A DNA stretch of 40,432 bases from Bacteroidales bacterium (GCA_018056245.1 JAGPFZ010000013.1:10424-50855); one strand, 5' to 3'; positions 16,887-25,812 are shown, counted from the stretch's first letter. Numbers and translations are program-made. Notes: generated by a model from the letters alone, not told the origin.

Positions 16887-18140
16887 ATGACTTTTATAAC
16901 CACAACGGCAGGAACAATTCTTTTAAGTATTGTCGTTTTTCTTCTGATTACTATCCTTCTGATAACTGTGCTAATCTATGCACAGAACAAGCTTACCCCG
17001 TCGAAAAAAGTAATTATAAAGGTTAATGATAGGGAAATAATAATAGCACCCGGTTCAAATCTTTTATTCGCTCTTTCATCAAACGGAATTTATCTGCCTT
17101 CAGCCTGTGGTGGGAAGGGAACCTGCGGCCTGTGCAAATGCCAGGTTTTATCGGGAGGAGGAACAATATTGCCTACCGAGACAAGCTTTCTCAAACGCAA
17201 GGAACAGCTAAATAACTGGCGACTCGGATGTCAGGTAAAGGTAAAGAGCGACATGGTGGTGAAAGTACCTGAAGCATTACTTGAAGTAAAAAAATTTCAA
17301 TGTGAAGTTATTTCAAACCGAAACGTGGCAACATTTATTAAAGAGTTTGTTGTTAAACTTCCCGAAAACGAAACTTTTAATTTCGAACCCGGAGAATATA
17401 TCCAGATTTATGTTCCTGAATATGAAGCCTCATTCCATGACTTTGACATCGAAGAACAATTTAGAGATGAATGGGACAGATACGGAATGTGGGAGCTGAA
17501 AGTGAAAAACAATGAAGAAACATGTCGAGCATATTCAATGGCAAATTACCCGGCTGAAAAAAACATAATCAAGCTTAATGTACGTATTGCTACACCGCCA
17601 TGGGATGAATTAAAGAAGCGATTCATGAAAGTTCCTCCTGGAATCTGTTCGACCTATATTTTTTCAAGAAAACAAGGCGACAAAGTTATGATTTCAGGCC
17701 CTTATGGCGAATTTCATATTAAAAATACGAATGCCGAAATGATATATATCGGAGGTGGAGCAGGTATGGCGCCTTTGCGATCACACATATTCCACCTTTT
17801 CAAAACATTGAAGACAACTAGAAAAGTTTCTTACTGGTACGGGGCAAGATCGCTGAGAGAAATATTTTACCGCGAAGAATTTGAAGAAATACAAAAAGAA
17901 TTTCCCAACTTTAGTTTCTATATCGCTCTTTCCGAACCTCTGCCAGAAGATAACTGGAACGGGTATACCGGATTCATTCATCAGGTTCTTTATGATAATT
18001 ATCTTTCGAAACATAGTGCTCCGGAAGAAATTGAATATTATTTCTGCGGCCCACCAATGATGAACAAGGCAGTAATCAAAATGCTTGATGACCTCGGAAT
18101 CCCGAAAGAAAATATTGCATTCGATGATTTTGGAATATAA
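16887..18140 (+). CDS. nqrF: Na+-NQR subunit F (NADH dehydrogenase subunit)
   Basis: The electron-entry subunit: it oxidises NADH and passes electrons through FAD and a 2Fe-2S cluster. Residues about 5-30 are the membrane helix. The ferredoxin domain carries SACGGKGTCGLCKCQV and a later cysteine in WRLGCQVK as cluster ligands. The FAD domain contains RAYSMANYP. The NADH domain has IYIGGGAGMAPLRSHI and YYFCGPPMMNKAV, and the protein ends IAFDDFGI, as is typical. Length 417 aa. It is followed by apbE after about 85 bases. Confidence 0.97.
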   Translation: MTFITTTAGTILLSIVVFLLITILLITVLIYAQNKLTPSKKVIIKVNDREIIIAPGSNLLFALSSNGIYLPSACGGKGTCGLCKCQVLSGGGTILPTETSFLKRKEQLNNWRLGCQVKVKSDMVVKVPEALLEVKKFQCEVISNRNVATFIKEFVVKLPENETFNFEPGEYIQIYVPEYEASFHDFDIEEQFRDEWDRYGMWELKVKNNEETCRAYSMANYPAEKNIIKLNVRIATPPWDELKKRFMKVPPGICSTYIFSRKQGDKVMISGPYGEFHIKNTNAEMIYIGGGAGMAPLRSHIFHLFKTLKTTRKVSYWYGARSLREIFYREEFEEIQKEFPNFSFYIALSEPLPEDNWNGYTGFIHQVLYDNYLSKHSAPEEIEYYFCGPPMMNKAVIKMLDDLGIPKENIAFDDFGI

Positions 18141-18225
18141 AACGATAAACTGTTTATATAAGTTTTTTGTCTTTTTTATTTGAGTATTTTTCGGATTATA
18201 TTTTTTGAGTCATATTTTAATAGAA

Positions 18226-19236
18226 ATGAAACGGAAATTTGGATTTATCTTTTTATTTATTGCACTTATTTTAGCAGCATGCAGTAAAAAGGATAATTTT
18301 ATTCGGATTTCCGGTCCCACCCAGGGCACATCATATAGTATTATTTACGAAAAACATCGTGGGATATCCAAAGAGAAAGTGGAATCGGGCGTGAAAAGAA
18401 TTCTACGCGACATTGACTATTCCCTTTCGATTTATAATGATTCATCTGTTATTTCGAAATTAAATAGAGGTGAGAATATTGAAGTTGGAAAATATTTCAA
18501 AGAGGTGTTTGATGTCTCTCAGGAGATATCAGAACTTACAGACGGAGCTTTTGATATCACAGTAGGTCCTCTTGTGCGTGCATGGGGCTTCGGACCCAAT
18601 GAGAAAAAAGAATTTGACTCTGATAAACTCGATAGTTTATTAAATCTGGTTGGATACAATAAGGTAAGGATAGAAAATAACAGGCTTGTAAAAGATAATT
18701 CCGGAATTATTTTAGATCTAAATGCAATAGCACAAGGTTATACTGCAGACGTAATAAGCAGGTTTTTCGATTCACTCGGAGTTAAGAATTACCTTGTAGA
18801 AATAGGAGGAGAAGTAAAATTAAAAGGCACAAAGAATGGAAAACCATGGAGAATAGGAATTGACAGGCCTTTTGACAACAATATTTTTCCCGGAGAAAAT
18901 TTGCAGGCAATTATTGATATGAGCGGAGGGGCGGTAGCAACGTCAGGTAATTATAGAAAATATTATATCGAGAATGGAATAAAATATTCCCATACTATTG
19001 ATCCGGTAACCGGATATCCTGTGCGTAACAGAATTCTGAGTGCGACAGTAATTGCCGATAAATGTTCAGTTGCCGATGGAGTTGCTACTGCCTGTATGGT
19101 GATGGGAATCGAAAAATCAATTGAGTTTATGGAAAACCATCCGGAATTTGAAGCATATTTTGTTTACTCCGACGACTCTGGTAATTATGTAACATGGATG
19201 AGTGAAAGCCTGAAAAATAAAATCGTTGAAGAATAG
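18226..19236 (+). CDS. apbE: FAD:protein FMN transferase (lipoprotein)
   Basis: Transfers FMN from FAD to threonines of NqrB and NqrC, in the periplasm. The start is set at ATG 18226, giving a lipoprotein signal peptide with lipobox LAAC. An upstream TTG at 18205 would add seven residues. Family motifs are PTQGTSYSI, FDITVGPLVRAWGFGP, LDLNAIAQGYTADVI, NYLVEIGGEVKLKGT and YSHTIDPVTGYPV. The last contains the HxxDPxTG flavin-pyrophosphate/Mg2+ site. The position directly after nqrF makes NqrB Thr216 and NqrC Thr207 the obvious substrates. Length 336 aa is normal. Confidence 0.95.
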   Translation: MKRKFGFIFLFIALILAACSKKDNFIRISGPTQGTSYSIIYEKHRGISKEKVESGVKRILRDIDYSLSIYNDSSVISKLNRGENIEVGKYFKEVFDVSQEISELTDGAFDITVGPLVRAWGFGPNEKKEFDSDKLDSLLNLVGYNKVRIENNRLVKDNSGIILDLNAIAQGYTADVISRFFDSLGVKNYLVEIGGEVKLKGTKNGKPWRIGIDRPFDNNIFPGENLQAIIDMSGGAVATSGNYRKYYIENGIKYSHTIDPVTGYPVRNRILSATVIADKCSVADGVATACMVMGIEKSIEFMENHPEFEAYFVYSDDSGNYVTWMSESLKNKIVEE

Positions 19237-19242
19237 ATGCTT

Positions 19243-19464
19243 TTACAATGTATTCCGGCAATTGCTGCATATAGATTTATCTGCCTCTCCCTTTGATAAT
19301 CCGACGTTTTTATAACATTTTCCTTCTGTCTTTATTTTTCCATCGTTATAATCAGAATGTTCATCCAGAAATTTGCCATCTTTCTTTAAAAGTATACTTA
19401 TGCCTAATCCGACAAATGCCACTGTAATTAATAACACACTTATTATTAATATATTAAGAAACAT
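19243..19464 (-). CDS. Small single-pass Cys-containing membrane protein, possible NqrM-like factor
   Basis: A 73-aa protein with one N-terminal membrane helix (NILIISVLLITVAFVGLGISI) followed by LLKKDGKF and a short hydrophilic tail with three cysteines (Cys50, Cys66, Cys69, the last two as CSNC). It ends six bases from the apbE stop, on the opposite strand. From memory, Bacteroidota commonly carry short 'membrane or secreted' proteins with the helix-KKDGKF-Cys layout near nqr/apbE. Proteobacterial NqrM (DUF539), needed for Na+-NQR maturation, has the same general plan of one helix plus clustered cysteines. I infer a possible Fe-delivery or maturation role. The sequence evidence alone only supports a small membrane protein. 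Confidence 0.7.
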   Translation of the reverse strand: MFLNILIISVLLITVAFVGLGISILLKKDGKFLDEHSDYNDGKIKTEGKCYKNVGLSKGEADKSICSNCRNTL

Positions 19465-19521
19465 TGAAATAAGAAATTATAATTAATTTATTTATAGTCA
19501 AACTTATTCGATTTCGAAACA

Positions 19522-21285
19522 TCAAACTTTATAGTTCGTTATCACTTTTAGCAATTCAGCGGCAGCTTCTTGAGGACCTGATGTTTCATGCCCGGGTATG
19601 CCAAGTTTGGTTCGCATCTGGCCTACAAAGATTCCGTTTCTGAAAAATGACTCAAAATACCTTGAAGCAATTTTATCATGAAGTTCTTTGTATTCCGGAG
19701 GGCCGAAGATATTTGCAAAATAGGACTTTACGATTCCGGTCGAGGTTGTCGTTCCTTTGCTCATCACTTTACCTTCACTGAAAACATTAAGAGCTTCCGA
19801 CACAGAATTGAAGCGCTCGATCACAGGATGTTCGGCATCTGTGTCCTCATAATTGTTGGCATAAAGGATGAAGTCAATTTTATGGCCTTTTATTATTGTT
19901 TCATAGGTGGTTACAGGAATAACTATTCTTGCATTTACTTGACTGGGATTCATGATGATCGATCGGTCGAGGTGCCCGTAGGCGTAACCTGGCTGAAGGT
20001 CATCGAGCCTTAGAAAAGCTCCTATTTCAGTTCCATATCCTATTGGTAATCCGTCGGCATCGAGCTCTATCGAGCCCATGTCGTCGGCTATAATAGTAAG
20101 CTGGCGTATATCTTTTTCACCTGCTATCCTTAAGGCTTCAAGCGTTTCCGATTTTCCTGCTCCCGTATCACCCATCATTAGCACCGTAGCTTCTTTATTG
20201 CCCTTTAAAAGTATTTTAACCATAGCCCCATGGAACGGTAGAATATTCTCATTAATCTTGATAGCATTATGAAGGGTGAGGATCATCTTTTTTAGATAGC
20301 CGAAATAACCGAATTCAGGCTTTGCAGGAATGGCTCCTACAAAAATTCTGTTTTCTAAATCGCCATAAAACACAGTGGGATAATCGGCAAGGTTATTAAG
20401 TATTTCTCCAGGTATGCCATAAATAAAAACAGCATCGGGTTTTCTTGAAAGATCCTCGTTACTGGCGATTTCAAAAAGGTTACAGAGGGAAAAGCCAAGT
20501 TCGAAAAATGAAATGTGAAATACTACCATTATAAGAAGCTTTCCTACTTTTGCCGGATAGCACATGTATTCATCAGTGTGGATTTGGAAAAGCTCCAGAG
20601 GGTTTACTGAAATCTTCCTGAATGATCCGGTCCTTTTGTTCATCGGTTGCTGGATAACAAGAGGAGGATAGATGAGCATTTGCCTGATAATAGGAATATT
20701 ATTGAGCTTATTGTAAATTTCACCTATATAAGGTATTTTCTTTGGAAGAGATATAACTGCTATCTCGGCACCTGCTGCCACTTGACGGTAAACCATCGGA
20801 GGGCAACCTGTAATATTTTCCTGAATATGCCTGTAAATGGTACGGACTAAGTGAGTAAGTTGTTCAATAGTCTCATTAAAAGTACGGTATGGCCTTTTAT
20901 CAAGTCTGTCCCCTTCAGAGTCATTAATTATAAATCTGTCAAAATGCCGCCAGAAATTATATAAATATTCAACAAAACTGTTGAGAAGTTGCCTGTCGCG
21001 TAAAAAAAGAGTTGACTCAGGCGAGATGTGATTTATTACTTCGTATTTATATTTTTCGAGATTTATCAGTGTTTTGATAAGATTCACTACTCCTTCTTCC
21101 GTAACACGACTATCTTCAAAAATTTCCAGTAGGGGAGAATCATTCTTTTCCAGCTGTCGCAGACAAAGTTCCAGAGTTGTTCTGAATTTATTCGTTCTTA
21201 GCAGTTCTTCAGGAGTTTCACACATTCTCTCCCTTATGTAAAGTATTGCTTTATTGCCTTCGATTTTTAAAACATTTTTTTCCAT
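19522..21285 (-). CDS. PEPCK/HPr-kinase-like P-loop protein of unknown role
   Basis: A 587-aa cytoplasmic protein. I set the start at ATG 21285 (MEKNVLKIEGNKAILYI); the frame opens 14 codons earlier with a hydrophobic stretch that looks non-coding. The N-terminal half is of unknown fold. The C-terminal half has a Walker A loop, MGDTGAGKSETLEAL (Gly372-Ser379), then an acidic strand IIADDMGSIEL near residue 401 and KGTTTSTG further on. This order recalls the PEP-carboxykinase/HPr-kinase superfamily, where a P-loop is followed by paired aspartates. Similar long proteins in other anaerobes are annotated as PEPCK-like, but the classical PEPCK motif GLSGTGKTTL is not present. It stands alone, divergent from algH. 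Activity unknown. Confidence 0.6.
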   Translation of the reverse strand: MEKNVLKIEGNKAILYIRERMCETPEELLRTNKFRTTLELCLRQLEKNDSPLLEIFEDSRVTEEGVVNLIKTLINLEKYKYEVINHISPESTLFLRDRQLLNSFVEYLYNFWRHFDRFIINDSEGDRLDKRPYRTFNETIEQLTHLVRTIYRHIQENITGCPPMVYRQVAAGAEIAVISLPKKIPYIGEIYNKLNNIPIIRQMLIYPPLVIQQPMNKRTGSFRKISVNPLELFQIHTDEYMCYPAKVGKLLIMVVFHISFFELGFSLCNLFEIASNEDLSRKPDAVFIYGIPGEILNNLADYPTVFYGDLENRIFVGAIPAKPEFGYFGYLKKMILTLHNAIKINENILPFHGAMVKILLKGNKEATVLMMGDTGAGKSETLEALRIAGEKDIRQLTIIADDMGSIELDADGLPIGYGTEIGAFLRLDDLQPGYAYGHLDRSIIMNPSQVNARIVIPVTTYETIIKGHKIDFILYANNYEDTDAEHPVIERFNSVSEALNVFSEGKVMSKGTTTSTGIVKSYFANIFGPPEYKELHDKIASRYFESFFRNGIFVGQMRTKLGIPGHETSGPQEAAAELLKVITNYKV

Positions 21286-21575
21286 CGTTACTATAAAATC
21301 GAACAAAATTAAAATAAAAAATAACAATTGAGGGAAATCAATTAATATATTATCAAAAAAAGCTTAATAAATTATTTAAAATAAAAAAAATTAACTATTT
21401 ATATTTCAATCATTAAGTTAATTGTCATTAATTCTTAAACTATATTATTTAAAAGCAATTCACTTTTATAATAAGTTGGAAAAGCGTGCATAATGTCTTT
21501 TTAAAATGTTTTTTGAATGGAATGTAATTTGTAGTATTTTTTTGTTATATTTATAATTATAAAGGAATTTATTAT
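21286..21575. other. Divergent AT-rich intergenic region
   Basis: About 290 bases between the PEPCK-like gene and algH, very AT-rich. It must hold both promoters. I could not assign convincing -33/-7 pairs and see no coding or RNA feature. Confidence 0.4.
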
Positions 21576-22166
21576 ATGCAGAAAGATTATGATTTTTTCA
21601 GTATTTTACCTGAAGACAAAATAGCAGAAAAGGGAAGAGTGTTAATATCAGAACCTTTTTTACCGGATACTTTTTTCAACCGCAGTATTGTGTTTCTTAC
21701 CGAGCATACAGAGGAAGGCTCGGTAGGGTTTATTCTCAATAAAATGCTCGACCTGAGGCTATGCGATGCCGTGGACGGTTTTGATAACTGGAAAGAAAAT
21801 CTGAGTATGGGTGGTCCTGTGGCTCCCGATACTCTCCATTATATTCATACCCTCGGTAATGTCATACCAAAGAGTATTCATGTATATAAAAACATATACT
21901 GGAGCGGTGATATTGAAACAATTAAAGATCTTATCTCATCTAAAAAAATTAAACCTCATCAGATAAGATTTTTTCTCGGTTATTCGGGCTGGTCTGCAGG
22001 GCAGCTCGAACGTGAGCTGAAAGAGAATTCATGGGTTATTGCTTGTATTAACCCCGATATTATTATGACAAGCAAAGGATCCGATACATGGAAAAAAGTT
22101 CTTAAAAGCCTTAACAACAAATACCGTATATGGGCCGACTTCCCTGAATCGCCCGAGATGAATTAG
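21576..22166 (+). CDS. YqgE/AlgH family protein (UPF0301)
   Basis: A 196-aa protein of the AlgH/YqgE fold. Key pieces are GRVLISEPFLPDTFFNRSIVF, EGSVGFILNK, MGGPVAPDTLHYIHT and RFFLGYSGWSAGQLERELKENSWV. These are the conserved blocks of the family. The biochemical role is unresolved; in Pseudomonas the name comes from alginate regulation. It is monocistronic here, with the GmhB-like gene converging 16 bases away. Family assignment is secure, function is not. Confidence 0.92.
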   Translation: MQKDYDFFSILPEDKIAEKGRVLISEPFLPDTFFNRSIVFLTEHTEEGSVGFILNKMLDLRLCDAVDGFDNWKENLSMGGPVAPDTLHYIHTLGNVIPKSIHVYKNIYWSGDIETIKDLISSKKIKPHQIRFFLGYSGWSAGQLERELKENSWVIACINPDIIMTSKGSDTWKKVLKSLNNKYRIWADFPESPEMN

Positions 22167-22182
22167 GAAGGCTGTTTTTATT

Positions 22183-22680
22183 TCAGGATATTAATCCTGA
22201 CTTTACAACAAGATCCATTAAATTTCCATTTTCGGGAATAAGAATACATTTTATTCCAAACTTTTCAGCAGCTTCAATGTCAATATTACTGTCGCCTATC
22301 ATCCATGAGGCTTTAGGATCTATTTTATATTCTTCAATAGCTTTTTCAAAAAGAAGTGTTCCAGGTTTGCGGCAATTACATAGAGAAATATCGGGGTGAT
22401 GAGGACAATAGTAAACTGCAGTAAGATTTATGCCGTGAATTTTCAGTATATCAATCATATACTCATGAATTTTCTCGACATCTTGTTCTGTGAAGAGTCC
22501 TTTAGCAACACCTCCCTGGTTTGTAATCACAATGAGTAGATATCCTTTTTCCTGAAAAAATGAAAGAGCAGGAATTATGCCATCATTGAGTATAAAATCT
22601 TCTTTCTTATAGATATAATACGGACTTCCCTTACGGTTTATGACTCCGTCACGATCTAATAAAACGGCTTTTTGCATCAT
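22183..22680 (-). CDS. HAD-IIIA phosphatase, GmhB/HisB-N type
   Basis: A 165-aa HAD-superfamily phosphatase. The nucleophile motif is VLLDRDGVIN (Asp9 and Asp11), motif II is VITNQGG, motif III lies around RKPG, and the metal-binding motif is MIGDSNIDIEAA. A zinc-binding loop CPHHPDISLCNCRKPG is intact, as in D-glycero-D-manno-heptose-1,7-bisphosphate 7-phosphatase (GmhB) and histidinol-phosphate phosphatase. No heptose or histidine gene is nearby, so the substrate cannot be settled by context. It overlaps the end of holA by four bases and is translationally coupled to it. Confidence 0.85.
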   Translation of the reverse strand: MMQKAVLLDRDGVINRKGSPYYIYKKEDFILNDGIIPALSFFQEKGYLLIVITNQGGVAKGLFTEQDVEKIHEYMIDILKIHGINLTAVYYCPHHPDISLCNCRKPGTLLFEKAIEEYKIDPKASWMIGDSNIDIEAAEKFGIKCILIPENGNLMDLVVKSGLIS

Positions 22681-23693
22681 TGGATATGTATTATCTTGAA
22701 AACAAGCTCTTTAAGCAGGTCTCCGGGAGAAGAGTTTATATCGCCAAAACCCTTGCTCTTCAGGTCATATATCCTGAGCAGGTTTATAATTTTCACTACT
22801 TTACGGGCGCTGTAATTCGATGCGGCAACCTCGTATTCCTTAACAAAATATGGATTTATGCTTAAAACTGAAGCCACATTGTTTTTCGATTTGTCTGATA
22901 GATAATGATATTTCATAATTTTTATGAAATAACCGGCAAGAGAAGCAATACTTAAGTTTATCGGATTATCTTTCGGATTGCTGCCGAAATATTTGACTAT
23001 AAGCGCTGCCTTGAATACGTTTTTTTCTCCTATAGCCTTCTGCAGTTCGAAAATATTGAAATCCTTGCTTATTCCGATGTTTTTTTCGATATGTGATATT
23101 GTTATTACAGGTTTATCGGCAGGAAGTGTAATAATCAACTTTTCGAGTTCATTCGAAAGTTTATGCAAATCAGTTCCAAGATATTCTGTAAGCAATCTGC
23201 CGGCATCGGGTTCAGCTTTTATCCCTCTGAGCATCAGATATTTTTCAATCCATCCATGGACTTCATAATCGCGCATTCTGTTCGATTCGAAATATACGCC
23301 CTTTTCAATAATTGCTTTATAAAATTTAGTTCTTTTGTCAAGAGTCTTATACTTATAATTGATTACAAGTATTGTGGATTTCTGAGGATTTTGTATGTAG
23401 GGTAGCATCTCTTCGATATTTTTTATGTTCTGAGCTTCCTTCACTATAACCACCTGGTGAGCAGCTACCATTGGATATCTGCGGGCTACATCGACTACCT
23501 GAGCATAAGTTACATCATTGCCGTATAGGGTTATCTGATTGAAAGCTTTTTCCGATTCATCCAATACATTGTTTTCTATATAGTTTGTAATTAAATCAAT
23601 ATAGTAGGGTTCATCTCCGGCAAGAAAATATGTTGTACTGAAAATCCGATTCTTCAGATCTCTGATGATTTCTTCATAATTTTCCGCTTTCAT
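22677..23693 (-). CDS. holA: DNA polymerase III delta subunit
   Basis: The clamp-loader subunit that opens the beta sliding clamp. The 338-aa protein has the three-domain delta layout. The N-terminal part reads STTYFLAGDEPYYIDLITNYI (degenerate P-loop position) and carries TLYGNDVTYAQVVDVARRYPM and VVIVKEAQNI. The middle has YLGTDLHKLSNELEKLI and ISKDFNIFELQKAIGEKN. The C-terminal helical collar ends in YDLKSKGFGD and LLKELVFKI. Its position divergent from an HsdR_N-type gene is common in Bacteroidota. Identification is firm. Confidence 0.92.
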   Translation of the reverse strand: MKAENYEEIIRDLKNRIFSTTYFLAGDEPYYIDLITNYIENNVLDESEKAFNQITLYGNDVTYAQVVDVARRYPMVAAHQVVIVKEAQNIKNIEEMLPYIQNPQKSTILVINYKYKTLDKRTKFYKAIIEKGVYFESNRMRDYEVHGWIEKYLMLRGIKAEPDAGRLLTEYLGTDLHKLSNELEKLIITLPADKPVITISHIEKNIGISKDFNIFELQKAIGEKNVFKAALIVKYFGSNPKDNPINLSIASLAGYFIKIMKYHYLSDKSKNNVASVLSINPYFVKEYEVAASNYSARKVVKIINLLRIYDLKSKGFGDINSSPGDLLKELVFKIIHIQ

Positions 23694-23787
23694 CGTCTGA
23701 ATATTAAGTTTTCAAATTTTATATCCCATTTTTTCTTTAAGGCCTTTATTTAAAAGATTATTCAAAACAAGAAAAATCTTATCTCGA

Positions 23788-23795
23788 TATATTTG
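23788..23795 (+). promoter_or_regulatory. Candidate -7 element before the HsdR_N-type gene
   Basis: TATATTTG matches TAnnTTTG exactly but lies 136 bases before the start codon. A closer alternative is TAACTTTA at 23856-23863 with TTG at 23832-23834 (21-base spacer), differing only at the last base. Confidence 0.35.
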
Positions 23796-23930
23796 TTAAA
23801 AATAATCTTTTTACTTCTTTTTGATAATTTATTGAATATCTCAAACATGATTTTGTAACTTTAAACATTATATATGAGACAGAATGTAAAAATTTTAGTA
23901 TAAAAATCAGGCTGAAAATACAAAACTTAC

Positions 23931-24407
23931 GTGAATCTACCGGAACTTAATTTACCCGTATATAATTTCAGGATTACCGGTCCGCCGGGAAGGGAAATGA
24001 TATTTGATACTATAAGAAGAAGATTTGTAAGGCTTACTCCCGAGGAATGGGTGAGGCAGAATTTCATCAGGTATCTTTATGAAGAAGGTAATTACCCTGC
24101 CGGACTTATGGGGGTTGAGGTGACATTTAAAATGAACGGCATGAAGAAACGGGCCGATATTCTGGTTCACGATAGAAAAGGTCAACCGGTTATGATAATC
24201 GAATGCAAATCGTATAATTCCCATCTGGATGAAAGAGTATTTGATCAGGTTGTTACGTATAACATGCGGTTTAAGGTGCCTTATATCATAGTAACCAACG
24301 GTATTATTAATTATGCTTGTAAAATTGACCACGAAAATAAGCGATGGGAATATCTTATGGCTATTCCTCAGTATGAAGAGCTTGTAAAGAAAACGGGTGA
24401 GATTTAA
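23931..24407 (+). CDS. Stand-alone HsdR_N/PD-(D/E)xK domain protein
   Basis: A 158-aa protein matching the N-terminal domain of type I restriction subunit R (HSDR_N_2 type) with no helicase attached. The start is GTG at 23931. The nuclease-like core is KRADILVHD (Asp76), then IIECKSY (Glu91 and Lys93), with an N-terminal basic segment FDTIRRRFVRLTPEEWVRQNF. In Bacteroidota this short gene is usually found next to holA, as here, suggesting a housekeeping DNA role rather than restriction. No hsdM or hsdS is present. The catalytic triad is complete, so activity is possible. The last 47 bases overlap the hydrolase gene on the other strand. Confidence 0.85.
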   Translation: MNLPELNLPVYNFRITGPPGREMIFDTIRRRFVRLTPEEWVRQNFIRYLYEEGNYPAGLMGVEVTFKMNGMKKRADILVHDRKGQPVMIIECKSYNSHLDERVFDQVVTYNMRFKVPYIIVTNGIINYACKIDHENKRWEYLMAIPQYEELVKKTGEI

Positions 24408-25812
24408 TCCACTCGCAAATCAATTCCAGAACTTCCGGTGATATTGTTTCTTCGATCTGGGCGTATTCGGATGGAAGACCTGTGCTGCAATGCTGGAAAA
24501 GATGGTTTAGTCCAGGAAGTTTTACGGTTTTTATATTATTGTTTCCGCCTGACTTTACTGCCTTCTCTATTGCAGGCAGGTTGATATCGGCAGCAACCTG
24601 TGTGTCTTTTTCACCATTTAGTGCAAGAACCGGGCATTTTACTTTTTTCCAGTAATCAGAAGGATCTGTGATGAGGAAATACCTGAGCCATGGATATGTT
24701 GAAGCATTGAAGCTGGACTGAAGTTGTGATATAAGCTTCTCTCTCTCCTGTAGCGATATTTTCTGTTTACTGAGTATTTTGTTGTAATAATTCATCACTT
24801 TTTCTTCGGCTTTGAGGTCATCTTTTTCTTTTTTTATGATATCAAAAAGTTTGCGGTTTATAGCGGCAGATGTTTTTATATCCTCTTCTTTTACCCCTGA
24901 GAGCCTGCTTATATCGGATTGCTGCCGGAAAAGTATTTCTTCACCTTTTACTCCTGGTCCGGCCATAGATATAATAAACGACACATCGTTATTTGATGCG
25001 GCAACTATGGCTGCAATAAGTGCTCCTTCACTGTGACCGATCAATCCGATGGCAGAGGGATTGATCTCTTTATGTGTTTTCATAAACTGAAAGGCTGCGT
25101 CGGCATCTGTGGCCAAATCGGCAGTGGTGGCTTCAGCATTAATGCCCTGCGATTTCCCAACGCCACGGTCGTCGTACCGCAGAACTGCGATACCGTTCCT
25201 TGTAAGCCGGTCGGCAATAACCAGAAAAGGCTTATGTCCCATAATAGCTTCATCGCGATTCTGGGCACCAGAACCTGAAATCAGCACCACACCAGGAAAT
25301 GGACCGTTACCTTCAGGAATTGTAAGCGTTCCTGAGAGAAAAATATTGAATTTTTTGTTTGGTATTGTAACTTCTTCAACTCTATAAGGATAAGGCGGAT
25401 GTGGTTCCTGAGGCCGGTTGAGAACAAATTTAGATAAGAGTTTTTTCAGAATGACATTAAACGACATGCCGTTTTGTTCCCATATACCATTAATAAGTAT
25501 ATCATTTACAATTATTCCGTGGTATAAACCTTTTAAAAGAGGTGCTTCTATTATAAGTGAATCGTTTCTAACCGACACTTTTCCCAGAGGAATATTCTTT
25601 GCTCCCTGATCTGGACTGTCGAGAGTGGCTATAAGAAAATCTTCATCATTCAATATCAGATTAAAGACAAGCCTGAGATTTATAGCTCCTGTTTCCAGGT
25701 TTCCAAGCCATGAACCGGCAAGAATCTTTTTGTTCACCTGACAATTAGTAACAGAAGTTTTCAGCAAAAGGAAAATAATTACGCCTAACAAAGTGAATGA
25801 AATTCTTTTCAT
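24361..25812 (-). CDS. Secreted alpha/beta hydrolase
   Basis: A 483-aa exported hydrolase with an N-terminal signal peptide (LLGVIIFLLLKTSVTNC). Residues about 28-125 form a beta-rich domain typical of Bacteroidota hydrolases (GSWLGNLETGAINLRLVF). The hydrolase domain follows: VVLISGSGAQNRDE (oxyanion region), VLRYDDRGVGKSQG, the nucleophile Ser261 in LIGHSEGALIA, the acid in LNGEKDTQV and the base in LPGLNHLFQ. The cysteine in TNC could be a lipobox, but it is not in a good LxxC context. Substrates of this type include acyl esters. Its 3' end overlaps the HsdR_N gene tail-to-tail. Confidence 0.85.
   Translation of the reverse strand: MKRISFTLLGVIIFLLLKTSVTNCQVNKKILAGSWLGNLETGAINLRLVFNLILNDEDFLIATLDSPDQGAKNIPLGKVSVRNDSLIIEAPLLKGLYHGIIVNDILINGIWEQNGMSFNVILKKLLSKFVLNRPQEPHPPYPYRVEEVTIPNKKFNIFLSGTLTIPEGNGPFPGVVLISGSGAQNRDEAIMGHKPFLVIADRLTRNGIAVLRYDDRGVGKSQGINAEATTADLATDADAAFQFMKTHKEINPSAIGLIGHSEGALIAAIVAASNNDVSFIISMAGPGVKGEEILFRQQSDISRLSGVKEEDIKTSAAINRKLFDIIKKEKDDLKAEEKVMNYYNKILSKQKISLQEREKLISQLQSSFNASTYPWLRYFLITDPSDYWKKVKCPVLALNGEKDTQVAADINLPAIEKAVKSGGNNNIKTVKLPGLNHLFQHCSTGLPSEYAQIEETISPEVLELICEWIKSHPFSLQALHTEE

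Noticed and set aside
22978..23405. Two long plus-strand frames inside holA
   Set aside because: They lie opposite the conserved holA coding sequence and show low-complexity Ser/Ile-rich translation typical of antisense shadows.
23931..24407. Restriction-modification or defence locus
   Set aside because: Only the HsdR N-terminal domain is present. There is no helicase, methylase or specificity subunit, and the neighbour is holA.
25033..25387. Overlapping frames of 80-92 codons antisense to the alpha/beta hydrolase
   Set aside because: They cover the conserved catalytic region of the hydrolase on the other strand, and none has a recognisable domain.
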